DNA of 64,000 nucleotides from Hoylesella loescheii (GTDB lineage Bacteria > Bacteroidota > Bacteroidia > Bacteroidales > Bacteroidaceae). The DNA is taken from the NCBI GenBank assembly GCA_021531755.1, contig JADYUK010000003.1, positions 124,001 to 188,000 of the forward strand, given 5' to 3'. Below are positions 16,976-24,690 of this stretch, piece after piece. The stretch's first letter is position 1. Every line of letters begins with the position of its first letter. A program made the translations under genes and the position numbers. The notes under the pieces are model-generated. The model was not told the DNA's origin and did no database searches. It saw only the letters and a program-made list of their open reading frames with translations.

Positions 16976-17818
16976 TTATTTCTTCCAGTATGTCCCTATC
17001 TCGAGCATCTCGCGCGCCTCAGAAGGTGTGGCTGGCTCACATCCCATGAGCCTTATGAGCTCAACAAGCCTCTTGACAAGCTCAGCGTTTGTCTTGGCGT
17101 ATTTGCCCGGAGCATAGGCGAAGCTGTCCTCAAAGCCTACCCTGACGGCATTGGCACCCATGCCAATGGCGCAGGCAAGGATGGAAAAGTCCTTCATCGA
17201 GTCATGGTTTATTCCCCATGATGTGCCCGGCTCCGCAAGCATATTCAGCAGGGCGAGGTTCTTGCCCGTAGCTGAGAGATTGCTGCTCGCACCTGGTCCG
17301 ACACAGTAGTTGTAATGAAGCGGACGGCGTATGACACCCTCGTCGGCAAGACGGGAGCAGCACTCGACATGTGAAAGGTCAAAAAGTTCCATCTCTGGCA
17401 CTACATCGGCATCCTTCTGCCGTTGCGCCCAGTATCTGAGGTCGGGGTTTGTATTGACATAAACTGTCTCGCCGAAGTTTACTGAACCCATGTTCAGAGA
17501 GGCTATCTCCACCTCAGGGACATTCAGACTGACACAGCGCTCCTCGAGCGAGAGTGTCGACAGACCTCCCGTAGAGCCCTGGATTATCATGTCTGTCTCC
17601 TCGCGTATCATACCGATTGTCCTGCGGAAGACATCAAGCTCGAATGTCGGATTGCCGTTTATATCCCTTGTGTGAAGGTGCACCTGGCATGCACCTGCCT
17701 TGTAGCATTCTATGACATCGGCTGCTATCTCCTCTGGGGTAAGCGGGTTCCTGCTGCCTGCGGGTATCTCTTTACCAACGTGGCACACAGGAGCCACGGT
17801 AACAATAATCTTTCTCAT
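16976..17818 (-). CDS. BKACE family beta-keto acid cleavage enzyme (DUF849)
   Basis: The 280-residue protein has the zinc-binding HLH pair (His47, His49 in CQVHLHTRD) and the Arg226 / Glu230 / Asp231 set in NAVRVGFEDS. These match the active site of 3-keto-5-aminohexanoate cleavage enzyme. BKACE proteins join a beta-keto acid with acetyl-CoA to give acetoacetate and a new CoA ester. It is the first gene of the operon and has a good promoter at 17902-17933. With an acid-sugar kinase and importer next to it, the beta-keto substrate may be an oxidised sugar acid. That pairing is an inference. Confidence 0.93.
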   Translation of the reverse strand: MRKIIVTVAPVCHVGKEIPAGSRNPLTPEEIAADVIECYKAGACQVHLHTRDINGNPTFELDVFRRTIGMIREETDMIIQGSTGGLSTLSLEERCVSLNVPEVEIASLNMGSVNFGETVYVNTNPDLRYWAQRQKDADVVPEMELFDLSHVECCSRLADEGVIRRPLHYNYCVGPGASSNLSATGKNLALLNMLAEPGTSWGINHDSMKDFSILACAIGMGANAVRVGFEDSFAYAPGKYAKTNAELVKRLVELIRLMGCEPATPSEAREMLEIGTYWKK

Positions 17819-17901
17819 GTCGCTTTGTATGATTTAAGTGTTAAGTTGGTGTGTGTTGATTGATTTAAGGATAGAGCGTAGCCTACGCCCCTTTCTCCAT
17901 G

Positions 17902-17933
17902 CAAAGATACAATTCTTTTTGATACATACCAAA
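17902..17933 (-). promoter_or_regulatory. Promoter of the BKACE operon
   Basis: TTTG (17933-17930), a 20-base spacer and TATCTTTG (17909-17902) match the Bacteroidota promoter consensus, about 85 bases before the BKACE start codon. Confidence 0.75.
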
Positions 17934-18015
17934 CAATGTGGGCGTTTTTTTACACTTTCATGATTCGAAATGTCTTGGGCTCCGCTGAGTTCCGTATGCA
18001 TTTACCAATATATAT

Positions 18016-18078
18016 TGTCAAACATGAATAAAATTATCATCAAACATGAATAAGAATATCATCAAACCTGAATAAATA
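18016..18078. repeat. 22-base tandem repeat, three copies
   Basis: TCAAACATGAATAA begins at 18018, 18040 and 18062 (third copy TCAAACCTGAATAA), exactly 22 bases apart. It lies in the AT-rich gap between tRNA-Gln and the BKACE operon promoter. Confidence 0.85.
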
Positions 18079-18094
18079 TATAAAGAAACATGTA

Positions 18095-18136
18095 AATAAA
18101 AAAAGAGGTTCCGACTTGTTGTCAGAACCTCTTTCG
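18095..18136 (-). terminator. Terminator of tRNA-Gln
   Basis: Arms AGAGGTTC and GAACCTCT form a hairpin. On the minus strand it is followed by a run of U, encoded as the A-run just before AGAGGTTC. It lies directly downstream of tRNA-Gln. Confidence 0.75.
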
Positions 18137-18142
18137 TGAGTG

Positions 18143-18213
18143 TTGGGGTATCCGGACTCGAACCAGAAAAGGCAGGACCAGAATCTGCAGTGTTACCATT
18201 ACACCATACCCCA
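18143..18213 (-). tRNA. tRNA-Gln (CTG)
   Basis: The minus strand folds as a 71-base cloverleaf: acceptor TGGGGTA / TACCCCA with discriminator A, D arm TGTAATGGTAACA, anticodon loop TTCTGGT giving anticodon CTG, and T arm TCTGG-TTCGAGT-CCGGA. CCA is not encoded. The anticodon stem has an A-C mismatch at its closing pair. Confidence 0.93.
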
Positions 18214-18286
18214 ATGTGTTTGTCTGTTACCAGACTGTATTTGTCGCTTTCAAGTAGTGAATCTCTTCATTTCTTGATTGCGAGTG

Positions 18287-18318
18287 CAAAGTTACGACGT
18301 TTTTCTGAATCCTCCAAA
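18287..18318 (-). promoter_or_regulatory. Promoter of tRNA-Gln
   Basis: TTTG (18318-18315), a 20-base spacer and TAACTTTG (18294-18287) lie about 75 bases upstream of the tRNA. Confidence 0.7.
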
Positions 18319-18441
18319 CTTTTTCGTCGTTTTTTTCATAAAAACGTTCATTTTTCTTCCTCTAGTCCTTATCAACAGCCCATATTACATAAAAAAACAC
18401 AAAAAACAGGCAGGGGGATGCCACGTTTCAAATAAATGACG

Positions 18442-18449
18442 TAACTTTG
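18442..18449 (+). promoter_or_regulatory. Candidate -7 box upstream of rsfS
   Basis: TAACTTTG overlaps the first base-run of the first 66-base repeat copy. No good TTG lies 19-21 bases upstream. If used, the rsfS leader would be about 300 bases and would contain all repeat copies. Confidence 0.45.
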
Positions 18450-18599
18450 CATAAGAAAGGCTGCGGCTCGGCAATGCTGAGCAAGCTCCATTGCGCTCAC
18501 CTTGCACTTCCTTTGCATAAGAAAGGCTGCGGCTCGGCAATGCTGAGCAAGCTCCATTGCGCTCACCTTGCACTTCCTTTGCATAAGAAAGGCTGCGTA
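18446..18599 (+). repeat. 66-base dispersed repeat family, 2.3 tandem copies
   Basis: The unit starts TTTGCATAAGAAAGGCTGCG at 18446, 18512 and 18578. The first two copies are complete and essentially identical; the third stops after GGCTGCG. Each unit holds a near-palindrome GCTCGGCAATGCTGAGC followed by AAGCTCCATTGCGCTCACC. Related units occur near 28.2 kb, 56.9 kb and 59.5 kb. The 18214-18760 gap holds nothing else that I can recognise. Confidence 0.92.
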
Positions 18600-18760
18600 A
18601 CATACTCTGACAATAATCTGGAAGTATGACCCAATGAGGCTTGCTGCAGAAGTACATGGGTGTTTCTGTTGAGCCTTTACAGTATGACAGACCCAACACA
18701 TGTAATAAGACAATTAGAATAAACAATTAGAATATACAAAACAAGACAAAGGAATATACA

Positions 18761-19123
18761 ATGACTGAAGAAATAAAGAAGTTAGTAGATAAGGCCATTG
18801 ACGGAATTCAGGACAAGAAAGGCCGCGACATTACAGTTATAGACCTCAGCGAGATAGACGGTTGCATCACAAAGGCTTTCGTCATCTGCGAGGGTAACTC
18901 ACCAAGCCAGATAGAGGCCATTGCCGACTCTGTCAGCGACAAGATACGCATAGACCTCAACGAGAAGCCAAGCAAGATAGCAGGACTGGAGAATTGCGTG
19001 TGGGTCGCTATGGACTATGTGGACATCATGGTACATATTTTCGTGCCTGACGCACGTGACCATTATGACCTTGAGCATCTGTGGGCTGACGCTCCATCAG
19101 AGGAAATACCAAATCTTGACTGA
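18761..19123 (+). CDS. rsfS: Ribosome silencing factor RsfS (Iojap family)
   Basis: The 120-residue protein has the family blocks KKGRDITVIDLSEIDGCITKAFVICEG, SPSQIEAIADSV, GLENCVWVAMDYVDIMVHIF and HYDLEHLWADA. RsfS binds ribosomal protein uL14 and blocks subunit joining in starvation. Length is typical. It is followed by ftsH after 89 bases, a gene order common in Bacteroidota, and probably opens the rsfS-ftsH-cdsA-lpxB operon. Confidence 0.95.
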   Translation: MTEEIKKLVDKAIDGIQDKKGRDITVIDLSEIDGCITKAFVICEGNSPSQIEAIADSVSDKIRIDLNEKPSKIAGLENCVWVAMDYVDIMVHIFVPDARDHYDLEHLWADAPSEEIPNLD

Positions 19124-19212
19124 TAACAGACAACTGACAATATGTGGGCAGCATGCCATTGAGATGTCATTGCAGCATGCCCCATAATAAATAAAAACAT
19201 TATCCCAGCACA

Positions 19213-21159
19213 ATGGCAAACAATCCTAATGGCAACAAAGGCCCAGGTAACAAGCCTGAGGAGCCAAAGATGCCAAAATTCAATATGGGGTGGATATATA
19301 CTATTATTATTATAGTATTAGCCTACATGTTCTTCACAGGAGGTGGGAACATGGGGCAGCAAGCCTCAAAGAAAAGCTCATACAGCGACTTCAAGCAGTT
19401 CGTAAGCCATGGATACGCCCAGAAGGTTGTAATAGACAAGAAGGAAAGCGAGCTGAAGATGTATGTGAAGCCTGAGTATATACGCAAAGTCTTCAACAGG
19501 ACAGCGAAGCAGATGGACCCTAATCCATACATCGTGGTCAACTTTGGCTCCGTCGACCAGGTAGAACAGTTTCTTGAAGCGCAGCAGAAGGCTAAGCGTT
19601 TCAGTGGACAGCTTGACTATGAATCCACAGAATCTGGCTTGTGGGAGATACTCCTGAGTGTCGGTCCCACGCTCCTTTTCATCGCTGTATGGATATTCAT
19701 CATCCGCCGTATGAGCGGCGGCATGGGCGGCGGCGGTATGGGTGGAGTGTTCAATGTCGGCAAGAGCAAGGCTCAGGAATACGGCAAGGACACCATACAT
19801 GACGTCACTTTCAAGGATGTCGCAGGCCAGGAAGGGGCCAAGCAGGAGGTCCAGGAGATAGTGGAGTTCCTGAAGAACCCGAAGAAATTCACTGATCTTG
19901 GAGGCAAGATACCAAAGGGTGCTCTCCTTGTAGGCCCTCCGGGAACAGGCAAGACCCTTCTCGCCAAGGCTGTTGCCGGCGAGGCCAACGTGCCGTTCTT
20001 CTCTATGTCAGGCTCTGATTTCGTGGAGATGTTCGTCGGAGTCGGTGCCTCGCGTGTCCGTGACCTTTTCGCAAAGGCCAAGGCAAAAGCCCCATGCATC
20101 ATATTCATAGACGAGATAGACGCTGTCGGAAGGGCACGCAGCAACAATCCTGGTATGGGCGGCAATGATGAGCGTGAGAACACGCTGAACGCCCTGCTGA
20201 CAGAGATGGATGGTTTCGGCACGAACTCTGGTGTCATCATCCTCGCAGCTACGAACCGTGTCGACATGCTCGACAAGGCTCTGTTGCGTGCGGGACGTTT
20301 CGACAGGGAGATTCACGTGGAGCTTCCTGACCTCAATGAGCGCAAGGCAATCTTCAAGGTTCATCTCCGCCCGATTAAGGTATCGTCCGATCTCGACGTG
20401 GAGCTTCTCTCTCGCCAGACTCCAGGTTTCTCCGGTGCGGACATAGCCAATGTCTGCAATGAGGCAGCCCTTGTAGCGGCACGTGCTAACAAGAAATCGG
20501 TCACACAGCAGGATTTCCTCTCTGCCATAGACCGCATAATCGGCGGACTGGAGAAGAAGACAAAGGTCATGACAGCCGAGGAGAAGCGTGCCATCGCCTT
20601 CCATGAGGCTGGCCATGCCACTGTCAGCTGGTTCTGCCAGTATGCCAATCCCCTTGTCAAGGTCACCATCGTCCCCCGTGGCAGGGCTCTTGGAGCAGCA
20701 TGGTATCTCCCCGAGGAGCGTCAGATAACCACAAAGGAAGCCATGCTCGATGAGGTCTGCGCCCTGCTTGGCGGCCGTGCGGCAGAAGATGTCTTCCTTG
20801 GACGCATCTCAACAGGAGCCATGAACGACCTTGAGCGCTCTACGAAGGCCGTCTATTCTATGGTTGCCTATGCGGGAATGAGCGACGCTCTGCCTAATCT
20901 CTGCTACTACAACCAGACCGACTACTCGTTTGTCAAGCCCTATTCCGAGGCCACAGCCCAGAAGATAGACAGCGAGGCGCAGAAGATGATTAACAACCAA
21001 TACCTGCGTGCGAAGGCCATTCTCGAGGAGCACCGTGAGGGTCACAACGAACTTGCCCAGCTCCTTATTGACCGTGAGGTCATCTTCGCCGAGGATGTAG
21101 AGAAGATATTCGGCAAGCGCCCGTGGGCGAGCCGCTCGGAAGAGATATTGGGTGATTAG
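19213..21159 (+). CDS. ftsH: ATP-dependent zinc metalloprotease FtsH
   Basis: The 648-residue membrane protein has two N-terminal transmembrane segments (around residues 26-42 and 140-155), a glycine-rich [11 protein letters not shown] linker, an AAA+ domain with Walker A GPPGTGKT at 241-248 and [11 protein letters not shown], the second region of homology [20 protein letters not shown], and the zinc site HEAGH at 464-468. It degrades misfolded membrane proteins and regulators. Nothing essential is missing. It lies between rsfS and cdsA. Confidence 0.98.
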   Translation: MANNPNGNKGPGNKPEEPKMPKFNMGWIYTIIIIVLAYMFFTGGGNMGQQASKKSSYSDFKQFVSHGYAQKVVIDKKESELKMYVKPEYIRKVFNRTAKQMDPNPYIVVNFGSVDQVEQFLEAQQKAKRFSGQLDYESTESGLWEILLSVGPTLLFIAVWIFIIRRMSGGMGGGGMGGVFNVGKSKAQEYGKDTIHDVTFKDVAGQEGAKQEVQEIVEFLKNPKKFTDLGGKIPKGALLVGPPGTGKTLLAKAVAGEANVPFFSMSGSDFVEMFVGVGASRVRDLFAKAKAKAPCIIFIDEIDAVGRARSNNPGMGGNDERENTLNALLTEMDGFGTNSGVIILAATNRVDMLDKALLRAGRFDREIHVELPDLNERKAIFKVHLRPIKVSSDLDVELLSRQTPGFSGADIANVCNEAALVAARANKKSVTQQDFLSAIDRIIGGLEKKTKVMTAEEKRAIAFHEAGHATVSWFCQYANPLVKVTIVPRGRALGAAWYLPEERQITTKEAMLDEVCALLGGRAAEDVFLGRISTGAMNDLERSTKAVYSMVAYAGMSDALPNLCYYNQTDYSFVKPYSEATAQKIDSEAQKMINNQYLRAKAILEEHREGHNELAQLLIDREVIFAEDVEKIFGKRPWASRSEEILGD

Positions 21160-21179
21160 CCGTAAAGAGACATAGCGAC

Positions 21180-21222
21180 ATCCCCGGACAGCAGACATCA
21201 GTGTCATTCGCTGTCCGGGGAT
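21180..21222. terminator. 13-bp perfect hairpin after ftsH
   Basis: ATCCCCGGACAGC (21180-21192) pairs with GCTGTCCGGGGAT (21210-21222). It has no U-run and lies inside a likely operon, so it may be a processing or partial-termination signal rather than a full terminator. Confidence 0.6.
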
Positions 21223-21280
21223 ATAGGCTATTTGAGGTATCTGAGAGATATATGCGGATACCATACAACCACGAGGGCGG

Positions 21281-21338
21281 AGCATGATGCCCCCCGATAT
21301 GTTGTGGGCAGCCGTAACAGTGCCAGCATGATGCCCCC
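21281..21338. repeat. 44-base tandem duplication
   Basis: AGCATGATGCCCCC begins at 21281 and again at 21325, 44 bases apart, in the ftsH-cdsA gap. Confidence 0.7.
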
Positions 21339-21434
21339 TGGCTGCATCCACATTCCAGCTCCATACCATGCTGCTGATGGGCTGGAATACCTTAACCTTA
21401 ACCCTGAAAGACAAAGCCTAACAACAATAAGACA

Positions 21435-22298
21435 ATGACAGCAAAGCAGAAAAACTTTATCGTTCGCGCCATAACAGGCGTACTCTTCGTTGCCATCATG
21501 GTTACAGGCATGCTTGACCCGACAGCCATGATAGCCCTTTTCACGATTATCACATGTGCCGCAATGTGGGAATATACAGGTCTCATCAATACCCATGTCC
21601 CAGGCGTACAGGTCAATCAGTTCATATCGACAGCAGCCGCGGCTTTCCTTTTCCTTGCCATGGCAAGCTATTCGAGCGGCATGACAACGTCAGAGGTCTT
21701 CATCCCCTATCTCCTGACCATAATCTACCTTTTTATCAGCGAGCTTTATACAGGCAATGAGAACGCCATAGCCGACTGGGCATACACCATGCTTGGGCAG
21801 ATGTATATAGCCCTGCCGTTCTCCACGATAAATATCCTTGCCTTCCAGGACTCAGCCGGACATGTCGTTTTCAGCACAATCATCCCCCTGAGTGTATTCC
21901 TTTTCCTCTGGATGAATGATACGGGTGCATACTGTACCGGCTCGCTCTTCGGCCGCCACAAGCTGTTCCCGAGAGTCTCTCCCGGCAAATCATGGGAAGG
22001 CAGCATCGGCGGAGGGCTCCTTGTCCTCATAGTGGCGGCAGTCATAGGCTATCATGCTGTCGGTGAAGGAGAGTCGGTGTCATATTCTGTCCTGAAGTGG
22101 ATGGGTATGGGTCTCACTGTCGTCTTCTTCGGCACATGGGGCGACCTTGTAGAGTCTCTCTTCAAGCGCACGATAGGCATAAAGGATTCTGGCAATATCC
22201 TTCCCGGCCATGGAGGCATGCTTGACCGCTTTGACTCGTCGCTGATGGCCATTCCTGCCTGTGTCATATACCTTTACGCCGTCCAGTATTTCCTCTGA
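21435..22298 (+). CDS. cdsA: Phosphatidate cytidylyltransferase CdsA
   Basis: The 287-residue inner-membrane protein has about eight hydrophobic segments and the CDP-DAG synthase signature in the last third, WGDLVESLFKRTIGIKDSGN followed by ILPGHGGMLDRFDS. It makes CDP-diacylglycerol from phosphatidate and CTP for phospholipid synthesis. It begins MTAKQKNFIVRAITG. The gene follows ftsH and precedes lpxB, placing envelope functions in one transcript. Confidence 0.96.
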   Translation: MTAKQKNFIVRAITGVLFVAIMVTGMLDPTAMIALFTIITCAAMWEYTGLINTHVPGVQVNQFISTAAAAFLFLAMASYSSGMTTSEVFIPYLLTIIYLFISELYTGNENAIADWAYTMLGQMYIALPFSTINILAFQDSAGHVVFSTIIPLSVFLFLWMNDTGAYCTGSLFGRHKLFPRVSPGKSWEGSIGGGLLVLIVAAVIGYHAVGEGESVSYSVLKWMGMGLTVVFFGTWGDLVESLFKRTIGIKDSGNILPGHGGMLDRFDSSLMAIPACVIYLYAVQYFL

Positions 22299-22463
22299 CA
22301 TAACCTGCCACATCCCCCCTTGTGGCATAGAGAAAATGGCCCCGCGCCCTCCCATCCAGTATCGCGCCCATCCCCAGGCTCTCCCAGCCTGCCGCTGTCA
22401 GTGTGTCTGTGGTGAGAGGTTGTGGGGCTTATGTTTGTCAAGTCCATATTCTCCAGATATATC

Positions 22464-23624
22464 ATGAAGTATTACCTTATAGCCGGTGAAGCCTCTGGCG
22501 ATCTCCACGCCTCCCATCTGATGCGCTCCATAAAGCGTATCGACCCAGATGCCATGTTCCGTTTCTTCGGCGGCGACAATATGTCGTCAGCAGGTGGAGA
22601 CTGTGTCCGTCACTACCGTGAGCTGGCCTACATGGGTTTTCTCCCAGTCCTTCTCCATCTCCCCACCATCCTTCGTAATATCCGGCTCTGCAAGCGTGAC
22701 ATCGTCTCATGGCAGCCCGATGTTGTCATCCCTGTCGACTATGCAGGCTTCAACCTCAACATATGCAAGTTCCTGACATCCTATCGCCGGAAGCATGACA
22801 GGCGCCGTCCCCACACCTTTTATTATATCTCGCCCAAGATATGGGCTTGGAAAGAGTGGCGCATAAAGGATTTCCGCCGTGATGTAGAGGAGATGTTCTG
22901 CATCCTTCCGTTCGAGAAGGAGTTCTTCGAGCAGAAGCACCATTACCCTGTCCATTATGTCGGCAATCCCACAGCCGATGAGGTCAGGGCATTCAAGGCC
23001 ACATACACCGAGACATTCTCAGACTTCTGCCGTTCCAATGGTCTTGATGACAGCCGCCCCGTCATAGCCATCCTTGCTGGCAGCCGCATGCAGGAGATAG
23101 AGAACAACCTCCCCCCGATGCTCTCTGCCGCCACCGACAGCCGTTACCAGTATGTCGTGGCTGGAGCCCCGTCGATAGACAGGACGGTCTATGAGCCATA
23201 TCTCCGTGGCAGCGGAGCCTCCCTCGTGATGGGCCAGACCTATGCCCTGCTCTCCCATTCTACGGCAGCGATGGTCACCAGCGGCACCGCCACGCTCGAG
23301 ACGGCCCTCTTCAATGTCCCACAGGTGGTATGCTACCACACCATTCTTCCCCGTCTCTACCGTCTTGCCTTCAATCTTGTCATCAAGTGCCGCTATATCT
23401 CCCTTGTCAACCTTATTGCCGGCAGCGAGGTTGTCCAGGAGCTTTTTGCCGACCGTTTCAGTGTCGCCAACATACGCGAGGCCCTCTCTGATATACTCCC
23501 TGGTGGCAAAGGGCGCGCTGCCATGCTCGAAGGCTACCGCACCGTCATGGAGCGCCTCGGCGACACCTCTGCCCCGGACAACGCCGCCAGCGAGATTGTC
23601 TCGCTATTGAGGCGTCAGCCATAA
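22464..23624 (+). CDS. lpxB: Lipid-A-disaccharide synthase LpxB
   Basis: The 386-residue protein from the ATG at 22464 starts MKYYLIAGEASGDLHASHLM, the typical LpxB opening; an in-frame ATG at 22422 would add an unsupported 14 residues. Further blocks are YISPKIWAWKEWRIK, VHYVGNPTADEV, ILAGSRMQEIENNLPPML and TSGTATLETALFNVPQVVCY. It condenses UDP-diacylglucosamine with lipid X in lipid A synthesis at the inner membrane. The stop codon touches the following frame, which supports cotranscription. Confidence 0.96.
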   Translation: MKYYLIAGEASGDLHASHLMRSIKRIDPDAMFRFFGGDNMSSAGGDCVRHYRELAYMGFLPVLLHLPTILRNIRLCKRDIVSWQPDVVIPVDYAGFNLNICKFLTSYRRKHDRRRPHTFYYISPKIWAWKEWRIKDFRRDVEEMFCILPFEKEFFEQKHHYPVHYVGNPTADEVRAFKATYTETFSDFCRSNGLDDSRPVIAILAGSRMQEIENNLPPMLSAATDSRYQYVVAGAPSIDRTVYEPYLRGSGASLVMGQTYALLSHSTAAMVTSGTATLETALFNVPQVVCYHTILPRLYRLAFNLVIKCRYISLVNLIAGSEVVQELFADRFSVANIREALSDILPGGKGRAAMLEGYRTVMERLGDTSAPDNAASEIVSLLRRQP

Positions 23625-23689
23625 TGAGCCGCGCTTCCCGCCATAGACACCATCATCACATCCATTCATGCACCAATCCTCATTACCCG

Positions 23690-24331
23690 ATGAATACAAC
23701 GACAATACTCTTCGACTTTGACGGCACACTCGCCAACACCGCCCCTGGCATTCTCGCCACCATGCGCCATACCCTCAGCGCCATGTGCAAGGCTATCCCC
23801 TCTGACGACGCCATGCGCCGCACGATAGGTCTGCCCCTATATACCGCCCTTCAGCGTCTTGGCTCCCTGTCCGACGACGAGGCCACAGAAGCCGTCAGAA
23901 TATACCGCCGGCTCTTCCCGACGTATGAGCTTAACGGCACTACAATCTACCCCGGAGTCATCGAGACACTGGGCGAGCTGCAGCGCCGTGGCATACGTAT
24001 GGGCATATGCACCTCGCGCGATGAGGCATCGCTCGAGCTTATCATGAAGCCGCGTGGTCTCGCCCCGTTCTTTGAGACACGTGTGACGAACAATGACCAC
24101 CTCACCCCGAAGCCAGCCCCTGACATGACGCTGCGCCTCATGGAGAAGATGGGGGTCGGTGCGGGAGAGACGGTTGTCGTGGGAGACACCACGTATGATA
24201 TTCTCATGGGCAACAGTGCGGGCTGCCGCACATGTGCTGTGACCTATGGCAATCATGACGAGGCGACGCTCCTCACAGCCCACCCCACGTTCATCCTCAA
24301 CTCTTTCCCCGAGATTCTGGAGCTGGTATAG
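23690..24331 (+). CDS. HAD-family phosphatase, phosphoglycolate-phosphatase-like
   Basis: The 213-residue protein from the ATG at 23690 has the HAD motif I FDFDGTLANT, motif II CTSRDEA, motif III with the lysine of TPKPAPDM, and motif IV VVVGDTTYDILMGNSAGC. The helical cap suggests the Gph/PpaX group, which hydrolyses phosphoglycolate or pyrophosphate-like substrates. The upstream in-frame stretch from 23624 is His-rich and unlike protein, so it was excluded. It is probably the last gene of the lpxB transcript. Confidence 0.88.
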   Translation: MNTTTILFDFDGTLANTAPGILATMRHTLSAMCKAIPSDDAMRRTIGLPLYTALQRLGSLSDDEATEAVRIYRRLFPTYELNGTTIYPGVIETLGELQRRGIRMGICTSRDEASLELIMKPRGLAPFFETRVTNNDHLTPKPAPDMTLRLMEKMGVGAGETVVVGDTTYDILMGNSAGCRTCAVTYGNHDEATLLTAHPTFILNSFPEILELV

Positions 24332-24690
24332 GCGTGTGTAGCATTCTGTCTGAGGATGGCGAGATATATGGGAGACAGAATCCCCAGCCATCATCTTGCT
24401 CACGCCACAGGACCACGCGCTGGCCTCGCCATAGCCTCACACAGTCAATAGAGGATGGTGATGCAGGCTTATCCCCCTTATACCCTCCTGCCATTGCTGG
24501 CGCTCCCGCCTCCCTGCCCAGCTTTTGTCATACCCCAACTTACAGTACATTGCCATATAAAAGTCATTATTGCTGTCAGCTAAGCTTACCGTTACCCATC
24601 AGAAAGTTTTACCGGACAGTAATAAAAAGATATCAGGCCATGCAGCAGAATAATGCCGCATGGCCTGATGCCGTATATGGGGTGGGGGAG
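24332..24690. other. Intergenic region between convergent genes
   Basis: No gene is seen. It contains TTACCGGACAGTAATAAAAA (24609-24628), identical to 7435-7454, and the terminator at 24615-24669. Confidence 0.6.
24615..24669 (-). terminator. Terminator of the GH31 gene
   Basis: ATCAGGCCATGC (24632-24643) pairs with GCATGGCCTGAT (24658-24669) over 12 bases. On the minus strand the hairpin is followed by TATCTTTTTATTAC, a classical U-rich tail, about 20 bases after the GH31 stop. Confidence 0.85.

Noticed and set aside
18446..18599. Possible CRISPR array
   Set aside because: Whole 66-base units are repeated with no unique spacers and no cas genes nearby.
18372..18726. Minus-strand frames made of repeated 22-residue units at the rsfS upstream region
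   Set aside because: The 66-base unit leaves frames open on the minus strand by length alone; no start, promoter or homology supports a protein there.
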